Assembly: GCA_027475525.1 (NCBI GenBank)
Contig: JAMWFC010000005.1
Span: forward strand, 1,054,001 to 1,118,000
Direction: 5' to 3'
Length of the DNA stretch: 64,000 bases
DNA from: Macrolepiota albuminosa
Taxonomy: Eukaryota; Basidiomycota; Agaricomycetes; Agaricales; Agaricaceae
Below the pieces are notes generated by a model, which made no database searches, was not told the origin of the DNA, and saw nothing but the letters and a program-made list of their open reading frames with translations. The position numbers and the translations under genes were made by a program. Of this stretch, positions 10,298 through 20,445 are shown one piece after another (position 1 is the first letter of the stretch; each line of letters opens with the position of its first letter).

Positions 10298-11882
10298 TAC
10301 GCGATGATTGAATGCATTGCGCCTCGAACGACTTCTTGGGATAGATGTCCGGATGATGGGTGAGGGCGTCGGGTTTAGCTCTGAGTCATCCCGGGCAGTA
10401 CTGGATCGTGAAGTCGTATTCCGAGAGAACCTCGGACCATCGGGCCTGCCGTCGACTAAGTTGTTTGGTCATGGTGAAGTACTGCAGGTTGTTGTGATCC
10501 GAGTAGACCTGAATCCGGTGCCGGGCTCCCTCGAGGTAGGCTCACCATTGCTTGAAGGCTTCGACGATGGCAAGGAGCTCCTTGTCGATCATGGACCGAG
10601 TGTAGAAGGCAACTGGCCAGGGCTCCCCTCCATCAGGTTCCATCTGCGAGAGGATCCCGGCAATGGCGTAGTCGGAGGCGTCGCATTCCAGGATAATCGG
10701 GAGGGTCGGGTCGTAGTGCCGGAGTACGGGGGCGGTCGTGAAAGCCTCCTTGAGCAGGTTAAAGACACTCTGGCACTTACTGTCCCAGTTCCAGGCGACG
10801 TCCTTGCGTGTGAGCCGATTGAGGAGTTTCATGATGCCGGAGTAGTTATCTATGAACCTCCGGTAGAAATTAGCAAAACCCAGGAAGGACTGTACTTCCT
10901 TGACGTTCCGGGGCTGCGGCCAGTTGACGATGGCCTCGACCTTGTGGGGGTCCATACGAACACCATTCAGGGATACGATGACGCCAAGATACTCAACTTC
11001 TTCCGTATGGAATGAACACTTCTCAGGCTTGGCATGGAGATTGTGCTCCCAGAGGCGTTTGAGGACTTGCCGGACATGCTTCTGGTGGTCCTCCGGTGAG
11101 TCGGAATAAATGAGGATGTTGTCCAGGTAGACGATCATGAAGACATTGCTCATGTCGTGGAAGATGTTGTTCATGAAGTATTGGAACGTGGTGGGGGAGT
11201 TAGTCATTCCGAAAGGCATCACAAGATACTCAAACAGACCATACCGCGTGCAGAACGCGGTCTTCCACTCGTGTCCCGGGGTGATGCGGACGTTGTTGTA
11301 ACCGGAGCAGAGGTCGATCTTTGTGTAAACCTTGGCACTGCGGAGTCGATCGACCAGATTGCCAATGAGCGGGAGCGGGTAGCGGTTCTTCTTGGTGATC
11401 TTATTGAGTCCCTGGTAGTCGACACAGAGTCGGAGCAAGCCGTCCTTCTTCTTGGCGAATAGAACCGGGGCTCTGGCGGCGGAGGCGGAGGGTCGGATGA
11501 ATCTCTTACCGAGCATTTTGTCGAGGTAGTCCTTGAGGGCCTGGAGTTCGACCTCCGACATGTTGTAGACCTTACCAAAAGGGGAGGTGGCTCCTTCCTC
11601 GACGTCAATGGTGTGATCATAGGGGCGGTGAGGGGGGATCTCCTTGGCGTCTCCTTCGGAGAATACGTCAGCGAACTCGTGATACTCTGGGGGAACTACT
11701 TCTCGGAGGATTTGCTCCTCGGTTTTCTTTTCCAGGGGAATAGCATCCCCTCGTAGATGTTTTTCCGGGAGAGAGGGCGAGGTGTGCAGCTGAAACGTGG
11801 GAGTTCCATCCCTTATGAGGCGGGCAAAGGGGGTGGCCCCAATGATCCTAATGTCGAGTGCACTTGGGTCGATTGGGGTCAT
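10298..11882 (-). pseudogene. Chromovirus reverse transcriptase and RNase H
   Basis: This enzyme copies element RNA into DNA. The RT shows FIRPSASAARAPVLFAKKKD, LRLCVDYQGLNKIT, TKIDLCSGYNNVRI, YLVMPFGMTNSPTTFQ, then the thumb with VEYLGVIVS and the connection NFYRRFIDNYS. The catalytic box reads VYLDNILIYS (11118-11129). The second aspartate of the usual YLDD is Asn, a GAC-to-AAC change in CpG context, which should abolish polymerisation. RNase H begins LECDASDYAIAGIL. It is interrupted by TGA at 10542-10544 (QW*AYLEGA, probably CGA before mutation) and resumes with [21 protein letters not shown] frameshift lies near 10400 before KPDALTHHPD. Apart from these lesions the fold is complete. Confidence 0.93.
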
Positions 11883-12990
11883 AGAAGCATCGGCCGGAGC
11901 GGGTGTGATGCGTGTCTGAGACCGGCAGGGGTAGTTCGGCCCTTTGTACTTGTTCCGAGGAATGTTTGGGGGTCGATCAGGGGCCTTGTGGTCTCAGACA
12001 GGCGTGGGTGGTGCATGCGTGGGGGGCGCGGCAGGGGGTGGTCTTCGGGCCCCAGGAAGGTCATGGTGAGCGTCCTCCAATCTATGTCGGGGTTCGTGTC
12101 GCGCAGCCAGGGTAGTCCCAGCACCATCGGGGTTGATTCGTGAAGTCGTGTGACCAGGAAGTCGGAGGTGAACTCGTAGTTGTTGTCCAGGGTCACGCGT
12201 CCCGAGTGAGACCTCTGGATGGGGCCGGAGGAGGAGGGGGTGCTGTCGAGGCGTTGCAGGCGGAGGGGCTGGTCGAGGGAGTCGTGGGAGAGGTCGAGGG
12301 CGTCGCTGATGAAAACTCCGGTGGCTCCGCTGTCGATGAGGGCCGATACTGGTTCTGGGGCGCCGTCCAGCCTGGCATTGATGACGAAGGATTGGGATGA
12401 ACAGGATTGGAGCCCGGGGGGTGGCGGGGGTCCATCCTTCGGGGTAAGATCGGGAGAGTGGGGGATGTCGAAGGGGAGTTGCTGGTCATCGGGCATCAGG
12501 TCCCGGGTCAGGCGAAGGGTAAGATGTCGCCAATTGATGCGGGGATTGGTGTCTCGGAGCCACGGGAGCCCTAGGACCAGAGGTGCGGAAGGGTGGAGTT
12601 TGGTTATCAACATCCGGAGGGTGTGAGTCTGTCCGTTGGCGAAAGTAACGGGCATATGCACAAAATGAGTGATGTCCCCCGCCGTAGAGGCGTCTCCATC
12701 GAAGAGGCAGAGCCGTACCGGGACTGGGAGTCACTGGGCAGGCTCTGGGGTGAGGGTAGACCATGCTTCATCAATGAAGTTGTCGGTGGTGCCACTGTCA
12801 ACGAGGGTGTTGAGGGGGGTTCCGGAGGGGGTGAGGCGGGTTTTGAGGAGGAGGGAGTGTGAGGAGTGGGAGGGTAAGTAAGCCGTGAGGGTGTCCTGTA
12901 TGAGTGTCGTAGAGCAAAGATGTGAGACCGGGGCGGAGAAGACGTCGGGGTCAATTCCGCGATTTAGGGCATCTTCCGGGTCTAAATTGC
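11879..12990 (-). pseudogene. Two retropepsin-like protease domains in tandem
   Basis: Retroelement proteases cut Gag-Pol and normally act as homodimers of a single DSG-containing domain. Two such domains follow each other here. The first has TPLNTLVDSGTTDNFIDEA (near 12790) and LVLGLPWLRDTNPRINW (near 12560). The second has EPVSALIDSGATGVFISDA (near 12330) and MVLGLPWLRDTNPDIDW (near 12120). Matching flanks (SSHSLLLKTRL and SSQSFVINARL) show a duplicated unit of roughly 450 bp. The copies have diverged well beyond the local 77-bp duplications, so this duplication is old. Frame shifts between the first DSG and the first LGLPWL suggest damage in the first copy. Both copies keep D-S/T-G and the hydrophobic LGLPWL segment. 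RT begins directly downstream. Confidence 0.8.
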
Positions 12991-13757
12991 CAGGTCGTTT
13001 TCTGAATACTCGTAGGTGGCGTCCTCCCCTTCGAAGGTCCAGGTGGTACGTCCCATGACCTGTCATTTGGGACACTCGGAGATGAAATGGTCTTTCTCAC
13101 CGCAGAGTATGCAGACGCCCTCCCTTCTCCATCGTTCCTGCATATCCATCAGGACTTCAATCCAGAGTCGTCCCTTCTTTTGAAGCCGGTTGGCCCGGAG
13201 GGCCTCCTCGTCCCGTTTGTCGGTGAAGTTGAGGTCTTCAGAGTCTTCCGGGGGTTCCTTGGGGCTTGGCATGTTGCCTGGGTCGTGGGCGGCCACGGCG
13301 GCGTTAAGCTGGGCTGGGGGGCGGATGCCGCTGCTGGGGTTAGCATTGGGCGGGCTGCGACTCACTGGGGGTCGGCCATCAGGGAACGCGGGGGGACCGG
13401 AGTTTTGACTTTGGAGGTTGGGGACTTCGCCAGAGGGCCAAGGGGGTCCTCCTCTAGGGTTTCAGGGGGGTCGGGAATTCGAGTACTCGCTGCGGTCTTC
13501 CCAGTAGCGTTGGTCGATCTGCATGATGAGGGCCTTGTACCCATTGTAGGAGGGTTGTTTCAGGGCGAGTCGGAGGACGTTCTTGATGCGTTGTGGCAGG
13601 GCGCGGCAGAGGGCGTACCGGAGGGCACTGTAGTTCCAACCTGTTTTGTAAGCTTCCTTCTCAAAACGTACGATAAAAGTGGTGAAATGTTCTTCGGAGC
13701 GCATCCGGAGGTTGAAGAGGTTGTCCTCAGCCTCGGCCACGGTGTCGTAGATCCCGA

Positions 13758-13910
13758 ACTTCCCGGAAAACTCGTCGACGAAGGCCTGCCAGCGAGCGAG
13801 TGCCAGGTTGTTGGGGTCAAACTGGATGAGGGCACTTCCCGGAAAAACTCGTCGACGAAGGCCTGCCAGCGAGCGAGTGCCAGGTTGTTGGGGTCAAACT
13901 GGATGAGGGC
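13758..13910. repeat. 77-bp tandem duplication C (in gag)
   Basis: The unit from ACTTCCCGGAAAACTCG to GGATGAGGGC is present twice. 67 bases match exactly at offset 77, and the left end is shifted by one base because an A run is 4 long in one copy and 5 in the other. Confidence 0.9.
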
Positions 13911-13972
13911 CGTGTAGTGATCGAAGGCGATCCCCTGGAGGTATGATGTGGCAAAGGCCACTCAGGAGCTGT

Positions 13973-14122
13973 CAACCTGAAACGTGAGCGGCTTTGCCTG
14001 GAATGTATTGAGACACTGAGTGAGGAAGGTACGCCATTTTCGGGGGTCCCAACCTGAAACGTGAGCGGCTTTGCCTGGAATGTATTGAGACACTGAGTGA
14101 GGAAGGTACGCCATTTTCGGGG
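13973..14122. repeat. 77-bp tandem duplication D (in gag)
   Basis: 73 bases from CAACCTGAAACGTGAGCGG match exactly at offset 77. The end differs by one G in a G run. The unit falls in the conserved KWRTFLTQCLNTFQAK segment, which is therefore read twice in different frames. Confidence 0.9.
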
Positions 14123-15445
14123 TCCCAGCCCATGAAAGCGTTGGGCTTTTGAATGTCCAGTCATCCTTTGCGGGCGAGGGCGTCGTGAGCATCGTCCGGT
14201 CCGGCAGCGTTGCGGGGAGGGGGGCCAGCATTGTAATAGTAGTAGTAGTAATTACCCCCCCCTCCTTAAGGAGGAAAAGCACCAAGGGTGGGACCCCACC
14301 CGCCTGGAGGGCCTCCTCCAGGTGGCTCACCTGGGGGTCCGTTATCCCAGGGGGGTTCGTTCCTGCCAGGGGGAGGCCCGGATCTCCACGCAGGGAGTGG
14401 CGGAGGTGGGGGCCCTGGGGGTCGTCCTCGAGGTTCGGCTGGGGGTAGCGGAGGCGGTCGGGGAGGGTTCGGCGGTGTCGGGTCGGGCAGAGGGGGCTGG
14501 GTGCTGGGTCAGGTGCTGGGTTGCGTGGGGACGTTCAACCTGGGAGGGTCGTGCTTGTATCGGGGGTCGTGGGGGGTTTTGTAGGTCGAAGTGGGGTGGC
14601 GGGTCGTGGCGGAAGCTGCGTTCCGGAGGGACCAGGGCTGACGTAGGGGTGGTACCGGGACGGGCACAGGCGTGGGGCGTGGTTTGTTGTTGCTATGCGT
14701 GAGTTCGTCAATGTAGCACAGCGTGTCGTCCGTGCTAGGGGTGTCCGCGCAGGGTCTACCGGGTTTGCCAGGGCCGGGGGTCGGGCATTGTCTGTTTGCG
14801 GGAGGGGTTCCAGGGGTCTTTGGGGCTGTCCCCAGGTCTCAAAGGTACTAGGAACGGAGTTAGCCCTGTGGCGAGTTGACAAGCCTACCGTGCGGGCAGT
14901 GGGTTGATCGAAGAGGCCTCCAGTCAGGTTGAGGGACTGCAATATGGCTGAGGTGTTTTGTCGCTCTTCCCGTTGTCGTTGTTCCGGAGTGGGGTCCACA
15001 GGGGCTGTCGGGGCCACCGGGGCCGGCTCCAGGGGTTCCCGTCAAACGTGGATCGAGCGACCTGGGTCCGCGGGGTCGTTGAGGGGTCGAGGGGAGGGGA
15101 ACGCATGGACTTCGTCGAGCAGCTGTTGCAATTCCTCTCAGAGGATTGTATTGTGCCTATACTTTACCATAGTTTGCTCCAGAAGTTCTTCTTGCGTGAG
15201 GCGGTCCCCGAATTCGACCAAGCAATGAGCCTATTCCTCCAGAGTGCCTTCGAAGTCGTCGTGCCCGAATTCCGTGAGCAGCGCCCTTGTCCATTAAGCG
15301 AAGTCCTCCAGCGTAATCCTGAGTGATCGGAGTACTTCATCCCGTTGCCGTTCATACTCCTCAAGGCGTCGTCGTCCCATTGGTGAGGGAGGGGTTCGAG
15401 CGGGTGGAGCGGTGGTCGGGTAGTGACGAGGGGGGTAGTTGGGGT

Positions 15446-15599
15446 AGGGGGGTCCTCGGGGTTCTCGGGGTTGGGGAACGGGGCGCTGGTAGCCGTAGTA
15501 GGGGGTGGGTGCAAAGGGGCCCAGGGGGGTCCTCGGGGTTCTCGGGGTTGGGGAACGGGGCGCTGGTAGCCGTAGTAGGGGGTGGGTGCAAAGGGGCCC
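15446..15599. repeat. 77-bp tandem duplication E (in gag)
   Basis: Positions 15446-15522 equal 15523-15599 exactly, with mismatches just outside on both sides. The unit contains GGTCCTCGGGGTTCTCGGGG. Confidence 0.96.
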
Positions 15600-15744
15600 T
15601 CGCTGGGGGGAATCGGGCAAGGTCCACTGGGTGCTGGTGGGGTCTCCGGCAGGCCTCCAGGGATGCTCCGGTACGAGGGGACCTCCACGGGTCGTGCCAT
15701 GGCTAAGTTGGGCAGAGGAGCCCAGCTGGCTGAGGGCTCCAGAT

Positions 15745-15898
15745 CATAGAGGGATGGGTCGGGGGCCCAGTGGCGGTGGAGGTACGGAGGTTCGTACGGG
15801 AGGGGTGGATAGACGGGGCGGCATAGAGGGATGGGTCGGGGGCCCAGTGGCGGTGGAGGTACGGAGGTTCGTACGGGAGGGGTGGATAGACGGGGCGG
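15745..15898. repeat. 77-bp tandem duplication F (in gag)
   Basis: Positions 15745-15821 equal 15822-15898 exactly, with mismatches just outside. The unit starts CATAGAGGGATGGGTCGG. Confidence 0.96.
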
Positions 15899-16023
15899 GG
15901 GGTTTGCGCAGAGTAATGATCGGGGACCGGACGTCCGTAGGGGTCAGTCTGGTAGCCCGTGGGGTAGTAAGTATGAGTATACATAGCCATCAAGAACGGT
16001 GTAAGGAGGGAGTCTTGATATTA

Positions 16024-16753
16024 TGTCAGGTTCCGCTGAGTCGGGGGCTTTCCGGGAAAGCAATCGCCCTTACAATGCGGACTTGACCCACGGATACTCG
16101 GGTGTCTGGAACTCCGGGGCTAGGACTCTGGGGTTCAAGACGTGGACAGGGAAATCCCAGGAGAGGGGACTTAGTCCAGGGGTTTTGGGTGGATGGGTAA
16201 CTGGGGAGTTCGGGTGGGGGTCGAGTCGTGAACCGGAGGTTCTAAGACGAGACCAAGTTAGTAAGTTAAAGTCGCGAAGTGCGTACCAGTCTTAGAGCAC
16301 GCGATTATCCAAGCGTGCCAGTCAAGCGTGCCAGTCAATGCGTACCAGTCAAATAGAGGGCACGCAACAATCCAAGTGATGCAAAGTAACAGTGTATGTA
16401 ATATCAAGACTAGCGAATACAACAGGGAACTACGCTATAAGTACTATGGGACTGGGTCTTGGGGTTCCGGAGTGTCTGGGATAGGTTCCGGAAGTCATTG
16501 AGTAGCGGCAGGGACTGTATACCTGGATCGCACGTGTGGAGGGGGTTGTGATGCGTGATGCGTGATGGCCGGGAGCGAGTCAGTGATCCGATCGTTGATC
16601 GGGGCTGGTGGCGGCTGATGGCGGTCCTTGATGCGCGTGATGGCGGTGTCGGCGGTCGTGATGGCGGGGCGTGTCCTGTGGGGTCGGAGGGAGGGTCCCG
16701 GATGGTATTCTGGGGGTGTCCCGAGATGGGCCCGGAGGGGAGGAGTCGTGACA
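16024..16753 (-). repeat. 5' LTR of the chromovirus (730 bp)
   Basis: Right-hand LTR, TGTCAGGTTCCG to GAGTCGTGACA as read on the plus strand. It is adjacent to the target duplication AAGAA at 16754-16758. It lacks the 77-bp duplication of the left LTR and also about 28 bases near 16535 that the left LTR keeps. The minus-strand sequence just inside it (ATATCAAGACTCCC) would be the primer site, but the matching tRNA is not recognised. Confidence 0.93.
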
Positions 16754-16758
16754 AAGAA

Positions 16759-18012
16759 TCAAGAATAAATAAAAAGTATAACAAAGCATGCAAAAGTAAA
16801 AGATAACTCAAGAGGTAAGTATGTAGCAGAATTGTAGTGATCTTGGCAACAAAATTTAGTATAGGTGGTAACAATGATTGTCCATAAAAAGTATAATAAG
16901 AAAGCTAACAAAAAAATGATTCAAGAAACAAAACTTAGTAAAATATTGATGTTTTTGTACTTTTATTTATTTTTTGAAATAATGTCAGGAAGCACTAGTG
17001 CTAGCACTGCATTGGAGGTCTTTAGCAGTCCTTCAAAAGCTATATGGGCACCAAACTGGTGCTGCAAAGATTAGTAGATGTACTATTGAAAAAACAAGCT
17101 AAAACATTGCTAGTAAATAATTGTTCCAGCTAGAAGCACTAAGAGTAGCACTACTAGCATGCTTGCATTAGGAGCTATACTGCAGAGTCTTCCAACTGTT
17201 GCTATAACTTGTGTTGCTGTAGTATATTCAATAACTTGATTATGAGTTTCTGTCTTAAAAACTCACAATGTCACCAAGAAGTCTGCTTCAGACTGCTTCT
17301 GAGAACTTGAAGTAGCTAGTAGACAGAGTATTATATGTTGGCAAAATAAGCTGTGCTATTAGCATGTTATAGTGCTAGAGTTTATGTCAGCAAAGACTGA
17401 CTTCTCATAGAAGGGGCTAAAAGACATTAAAGAAGTGCTAAGGAGGTGCTATATGGTGCAGTAAGCTAAAGGGCCAATAGCTAAGTCTTAGAGGCATGCT
17501 AAGAGGAATACTAAAGCTGTCATCAATAATAACAAGATTGGTAGCAATTTCTGAAACTTCTGATTAAGCATCTACAGAAGTGGCAAGAGAGGTGCTAAGA
17601 GGTACTAGAAAGGTGCTAGACTGTGCTGGAGGAGTGTTAAGTAGCATGCCAAGTGGGATGTGGCGATGGCATTGTTGGCAAGAGCTAAGTTAATATTAGA
17701 GGTGCTCCAAGACTTGGATTGAGAAACTACTGATTGTGTTGCTACAGATACTTTAATTTTAGCACTAAGGCTGGTGCTAGAAGTGCTAGAAGTGGTGCTA
17801 GACATTGATGAGGAGATGCTAAGGGTCTGAGTAGTTCCTAGTGTGGCAATTTTATCTTATAGCATTGCCAGTTCCTGTTCTATCTGTGCAATGTATTCTT
17901 GGCATGCCAATTCTATGTGACATGTTATTTTAGTCTATAGTAAAATTGGAATACCCTGCTAAAACAGGCAACTGTAATAAATCATCACACTAGTTATAAG
18001 CATCACTGACAC
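16759..18012 (-). repeat. Internal remnant of a gypsy-A-type element
   Basis: AT-rich, CpG-poor sequence that continues from the LTR end at 18013 into what would be the 5' internal region of a minus-strand gypsy element. Phrases such as GGTGCTAAGAGGTRCTAG recur as in the other copies. The frame at 17605-17805 (MSSTTSSTSSTSLSAKIKVS) is Ser/Thr-rich and may be a decayed Gag start. No other protein similarity is seen. Confidence 0.35.
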
Positions 18013-18165
18013 TGATGATGCTCAAAAGTTGGTTAGTAGCAGACATAGTTTATGGCTATTGACAGAGAAATATGCATTGGACATGCTAAGTGTTTTGAGG
18101 AAGTCTCAAGCAAGTCCCAGAGAATAAGTTGAAAAGGAGATAAACAGCAAGAAACAGGGTAGGGC
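18013..18165 (-). repeat. Gypsy LTR family A, truncated end
   Basis: TGATGATGCTCAAAAGTTGG, TTAGTAGCAGACATRGTTTA, GCATTGGACATGCTAAGTG and AGTCTCAAGCAAGTCCCAGA match 41537-41660 in order. The copy stops at about 18165, where the 18.2-kb repeat starts, so it was cut by that insertion or by a deletion. Confidence 0.65.
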
Positions 18166-19270
18166 ATCACAATAGTATGTGTCATATGTTATAGAGAAGC
18201 TCGCTTTGTGCTATACAATATGTGTTCAGTGGAGTCCACTACACTGTAGTAAAGCAGTCTCCACAGTGCCGTAGAATACAGAGCCACAGACATGTCACAA
18301 TGTGCTGTATGACATAGTCTAGTAGATCAATGAAAGGCAGGCACACACATGCACATGCAGGCTCAGCAGACACTAGTGGACATCAACATGTGTCAGCAGC
18401 CATCAGCAAGCATCAGCCCATCAGTGAAAACCTCCTCTGCATGGCATAAGTAAATCCTTCTTGAGGTTCTCCACTTCCCTCCCCTTTTCCTTCCTCCCCA
18501 TAGCAACTCAAAACTGCACACCTCCTCTTCCTTTCTTTTCCCACTCCCAATGCCAGTGTATATCTACAAAAGGGCTCTGCAGACCTATGCAGGCCTATGC
18601 AAGCTACCAGCAGATATCTATGCAGACCTATATTGACCCATTCAAACCTATGCAGGCCCCTGCTGGCCTAGCTGCACAGGGCAGCTATTGGAATCTGCTA
18701 GCATCCATCAGCATCCATCAGCATCCATGGGCATCTGTCAGCAACCTCCAGCAACCTCCAGCATTGTCTGACATCTGCTGGTATCAGAGCAGGAGAGAAG
18801 AACAGAAAGTGCATGGACATCTGGAGGAGTGTGAGAAGTGGTGGAAGAGGGATGGGGGTCGGGAAAAAGAGGAGAGTGTGGATGTCCACTGGCACACCAG
18901 CAGATGTAGCAGATATTGGATGTCAGGTCAGAGAGGAGGAGGGAAGTGGGGTGCATATGGCAAATGGGAGTGGCATGTGAGGTAATGTGAGGAGTAGAAA
19001 GAATAGCACTGAAGAAAAAGAGGGGGAAGAGCAGAAAGAGGGTGCATGAATGTCTGCTGTACATTAATATGTTAGTGGATGGTAGCAGATGTCAGCATGT
19101 GAGCCAGCTGATGTCAGTAGATGGTAGCTGACATCCAAAGAAATCTTTCTGTGTAAAGATGACAAATATTTTAGTAGGCACAATGCTGGGTTGAAAGAGG
19201 GGACACAATTCTGATAAATCTGTGTCCCATCCATGAGCAGATAAACAGATCAAATAAATTTACCAAGATA
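18166..19270 (+). repeat. Long repeat family D, copy 1
   Basis: The reverse complement of 38575-40770 follows this block in order. Examples are CTCCACAGTGCYGTAGAATAC, CACACACATGCACATGCAGG, GCAGACCTATGCARGCCTAT and GATGGTAGCTGACATCC, with an end near GATCAAATAAATTTA. No transposase, LTR ends or clear terminal repeat is recognised, so the class is unknown. The open frame at 18461-18985 has no protein resemblance and lies in CAGCATCC-like simple repetition. Confidence 0.75.
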
Positions 19271-20202
19271 ATGCACAATACTAGAGTAATATTTATGTAT
19301 GACCCCCACCATGTCCTGTGGTCTAGCAGAGTATTGTCAATTTATGTTTCTTTTAGTGCACAATAGGAGGATCAACTCCCTCCTTGTGTGTTTGTTGACT
19401 AGTGTGTAGTTTTTTGCTGATGCATCCTATCTTCTGTCTATGAGAGTGGCATAATAGATCAAATAAATTTATAATAGATGGATTCATCACTGGCAAAACA
19501 GAATGATTAATTTTAACAAAAAGTAACCAATGAAAAAGCTATAAATTGTTGTAATTAATTATTAAATTACTTGTCTAATGTGTATTTCTTCTTTTCATTA
19601 GATCCATATAATACATCTGAATAGAAGAAATATGGCCTCTGAGGTCTGGTAAGTATAATGTCTTCATAATTTGCTACCAAGCATAACAAAAAAGAAGGTG
19701 AGGTGACTCTGACATATCAGCAGATATATCATCAGTATGATCAGCTGGATTGAAAGGGCCAATAGGCCTACATCAACCATGTTGTACTCTACAAAATTCT
19801 TGTTCTGTTGACATAAATAAACTCTGTTTACCAGTGTCAAATTATAACTCATGTTGTTGATACAAGTCATTAATTTTTCTCTTATTCTTACATTGAGTCA
19901 TATGTTTCATATTCTTTCCACCCCTAAAAATTGTTACCAGTAGATACACTTGGAGAACAAAATTGTTAGAAGGAGGAAGACTGGAATTAAAAAGCCATTA
20001 CATCAAGTAATAGAAGAAGGTTTTCTTCGTTATTGGCTGCTATGTCTCCATTTGTCTCTTCTGCCATCACAATAAATAGTGGTGGAAGGTTTTCTTTGTT
20101 ATTAGCCATCATATGTCTATTGTTACTGACTGCTATATGTTCACTGTCATTGGCTGCCATGATCTCAATCACTGTCAGTCATTCTGCTTGCCCTTTCACC
20201 AA
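19271..20202. other. Decayed DNA, no gene seen
   Basis: AT-rich. The phrase GATCAAATAAATTTATAA at about 19460 repeats the end of family D. A loosely repeated segment at 19990-20160 (GAAGGTTTTCTTYGTTATT twice) precedes the 48-bp tandem array. No protein is recognised. Confidence 0.35.
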
Positions 20203-20445
20203 TAATAAATAAAGGTGGCAGAGAATCATTTTTTATTTCTTGTTCTGCAGAAATGAACAAAGAAGGCAAAGAATTGTTTTCCATCTCCTATTCTACAAAA
20301 ATGAACAAAGAAGGCAAAAAATCCTTTTTTGTCTTTTCTTCTGCAGGAATAAACAGAGGAGACAAAGAATCATTATCCATCTCCTCTTCCACAGGAATGG
20401 ACAATGGAGGCAATGATTTATTTTCCATGTCCTCAACAATAAACA
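20203..20445 (+). repeat. 48-bp tandem array, about five units
   Basis: Units start AATGAACAAAGAAGGCAAAG or variants at about 20203, 20252, 20300, 20348 and 20396. The 48-bp period keeps frame, so the plus strand reads 16-residue repeats (MNKEGKELFSISYSTK, MNKEGKKSFFVFSSAG, INRGDKESLSISSSTG). A coding repeat is possible, but the opposite strand is also open and no gene was recognised. Confidence 0.75.

Larger units (their letters stand above)
12991..14164 (-). pseudogene. Chromovirus Gag capsid region and zinc knuckle
   Basis: Gag forms the particle and packages RNA. On the minus strand the order is KWRTFLTQCLNTFQAKPLTF, FATSYLQGIAFDHYTALIQF, LARWQAFVDEF, AEAEDNLFNLRMRSEEHFTT, GWNYSALRYALCRALPQRIK and IMQIDQRYWEDRSEY. 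This is the retrotransposon Gag capsid pattern. A CX2CX4HX4C knuckle, CILCGEKDHFISEC, lies at about 13066-13107. The frame is broken by TGA at 13962-13964 (SS*VAFA, probably CGA before) and by duplications C (13758-13910) and D (13973-14122). Removing one unit of each makes the capsid frame contiguous. Confidence 0.85.
14165..15993 (-). pseudogene. Chromovirus Gag N-terminal region
   Basis: The likely start is the double ATG at 15988-15993, only 30 bases inside the 5' LTR. The protein opens MMAMYTHTYYPTGYQTDPYG and is rich in Pro and Tyr. It continues through PYYGYQRPVPQPREPRGPP, an Arg/Glu-rich helix (RRRLEEYERQRDEVLRSLRI) and ALLTEFGHDDFEGTLEE. A Pro/Thr-rich linker (MAPTAPVDPTPEQRQREERQ) leads to the capsid. 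Frames shift at duplications E and F; with one unit of each removed, QPREPRGPP runs straight into YPNYPPRHYP and the helix. Stops TAG and TGA near 15150-15245 fit C-to-T changes. The N-terminal function is not recognised beyond its place in Gag. Confidence 0.7.
5777..16753 (-). mobile_element. Ty3/gypsy chromovirus, near full length, minus strand
   Basis: A 10,977-bp LTR retrotransposon as assembled. Its ends are TG..CA (TGTCAGGTTCC at the left, GTCGTGACA at the right) and it is flanked by a perfect 5-bp target duplication AAGAA (5772-5776 and 16754-16758). On the minus strand the order is 5' LTR (16024-16753), gag, zinc knuckle, two protease domains, RT, RNase H, integrase with chromodomain, an antisense spliced gene, polypurine tract, 3' LTR (5777-6571). 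The two LTRs differ at about 9 of their first 150 positions, all transitions, so the insertion is not very recent. Unlike the repeats around it, it is GC- and CpG-rich. It carries six tandem duplications with a 77-bp period, several CGA-to-TGA stops and a changed RT active site. It is therefore probably dead, though some of the damage is likely an assembly artefact. Confidence 0.95.

Noticed and set aside
16000..16023. A named tRNA primer binding site next to the chromovirus 5' LTR
   Set aside because: The sequence ATATCAAGACTCCC does not match a tRNA 3' end that I can recognise, so no primer was assigned.
18461..18985. 174-codon plus-strand open frame
   Set aside because: It lies in repeat family D with simple repetition, and the second copy at 39-40 kb does not keep it open.
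20203..20445. CRISPR array
   Set aside because: The tandem units are contiguous and diverged with no unique spacers, and the genome is eukaryotic.
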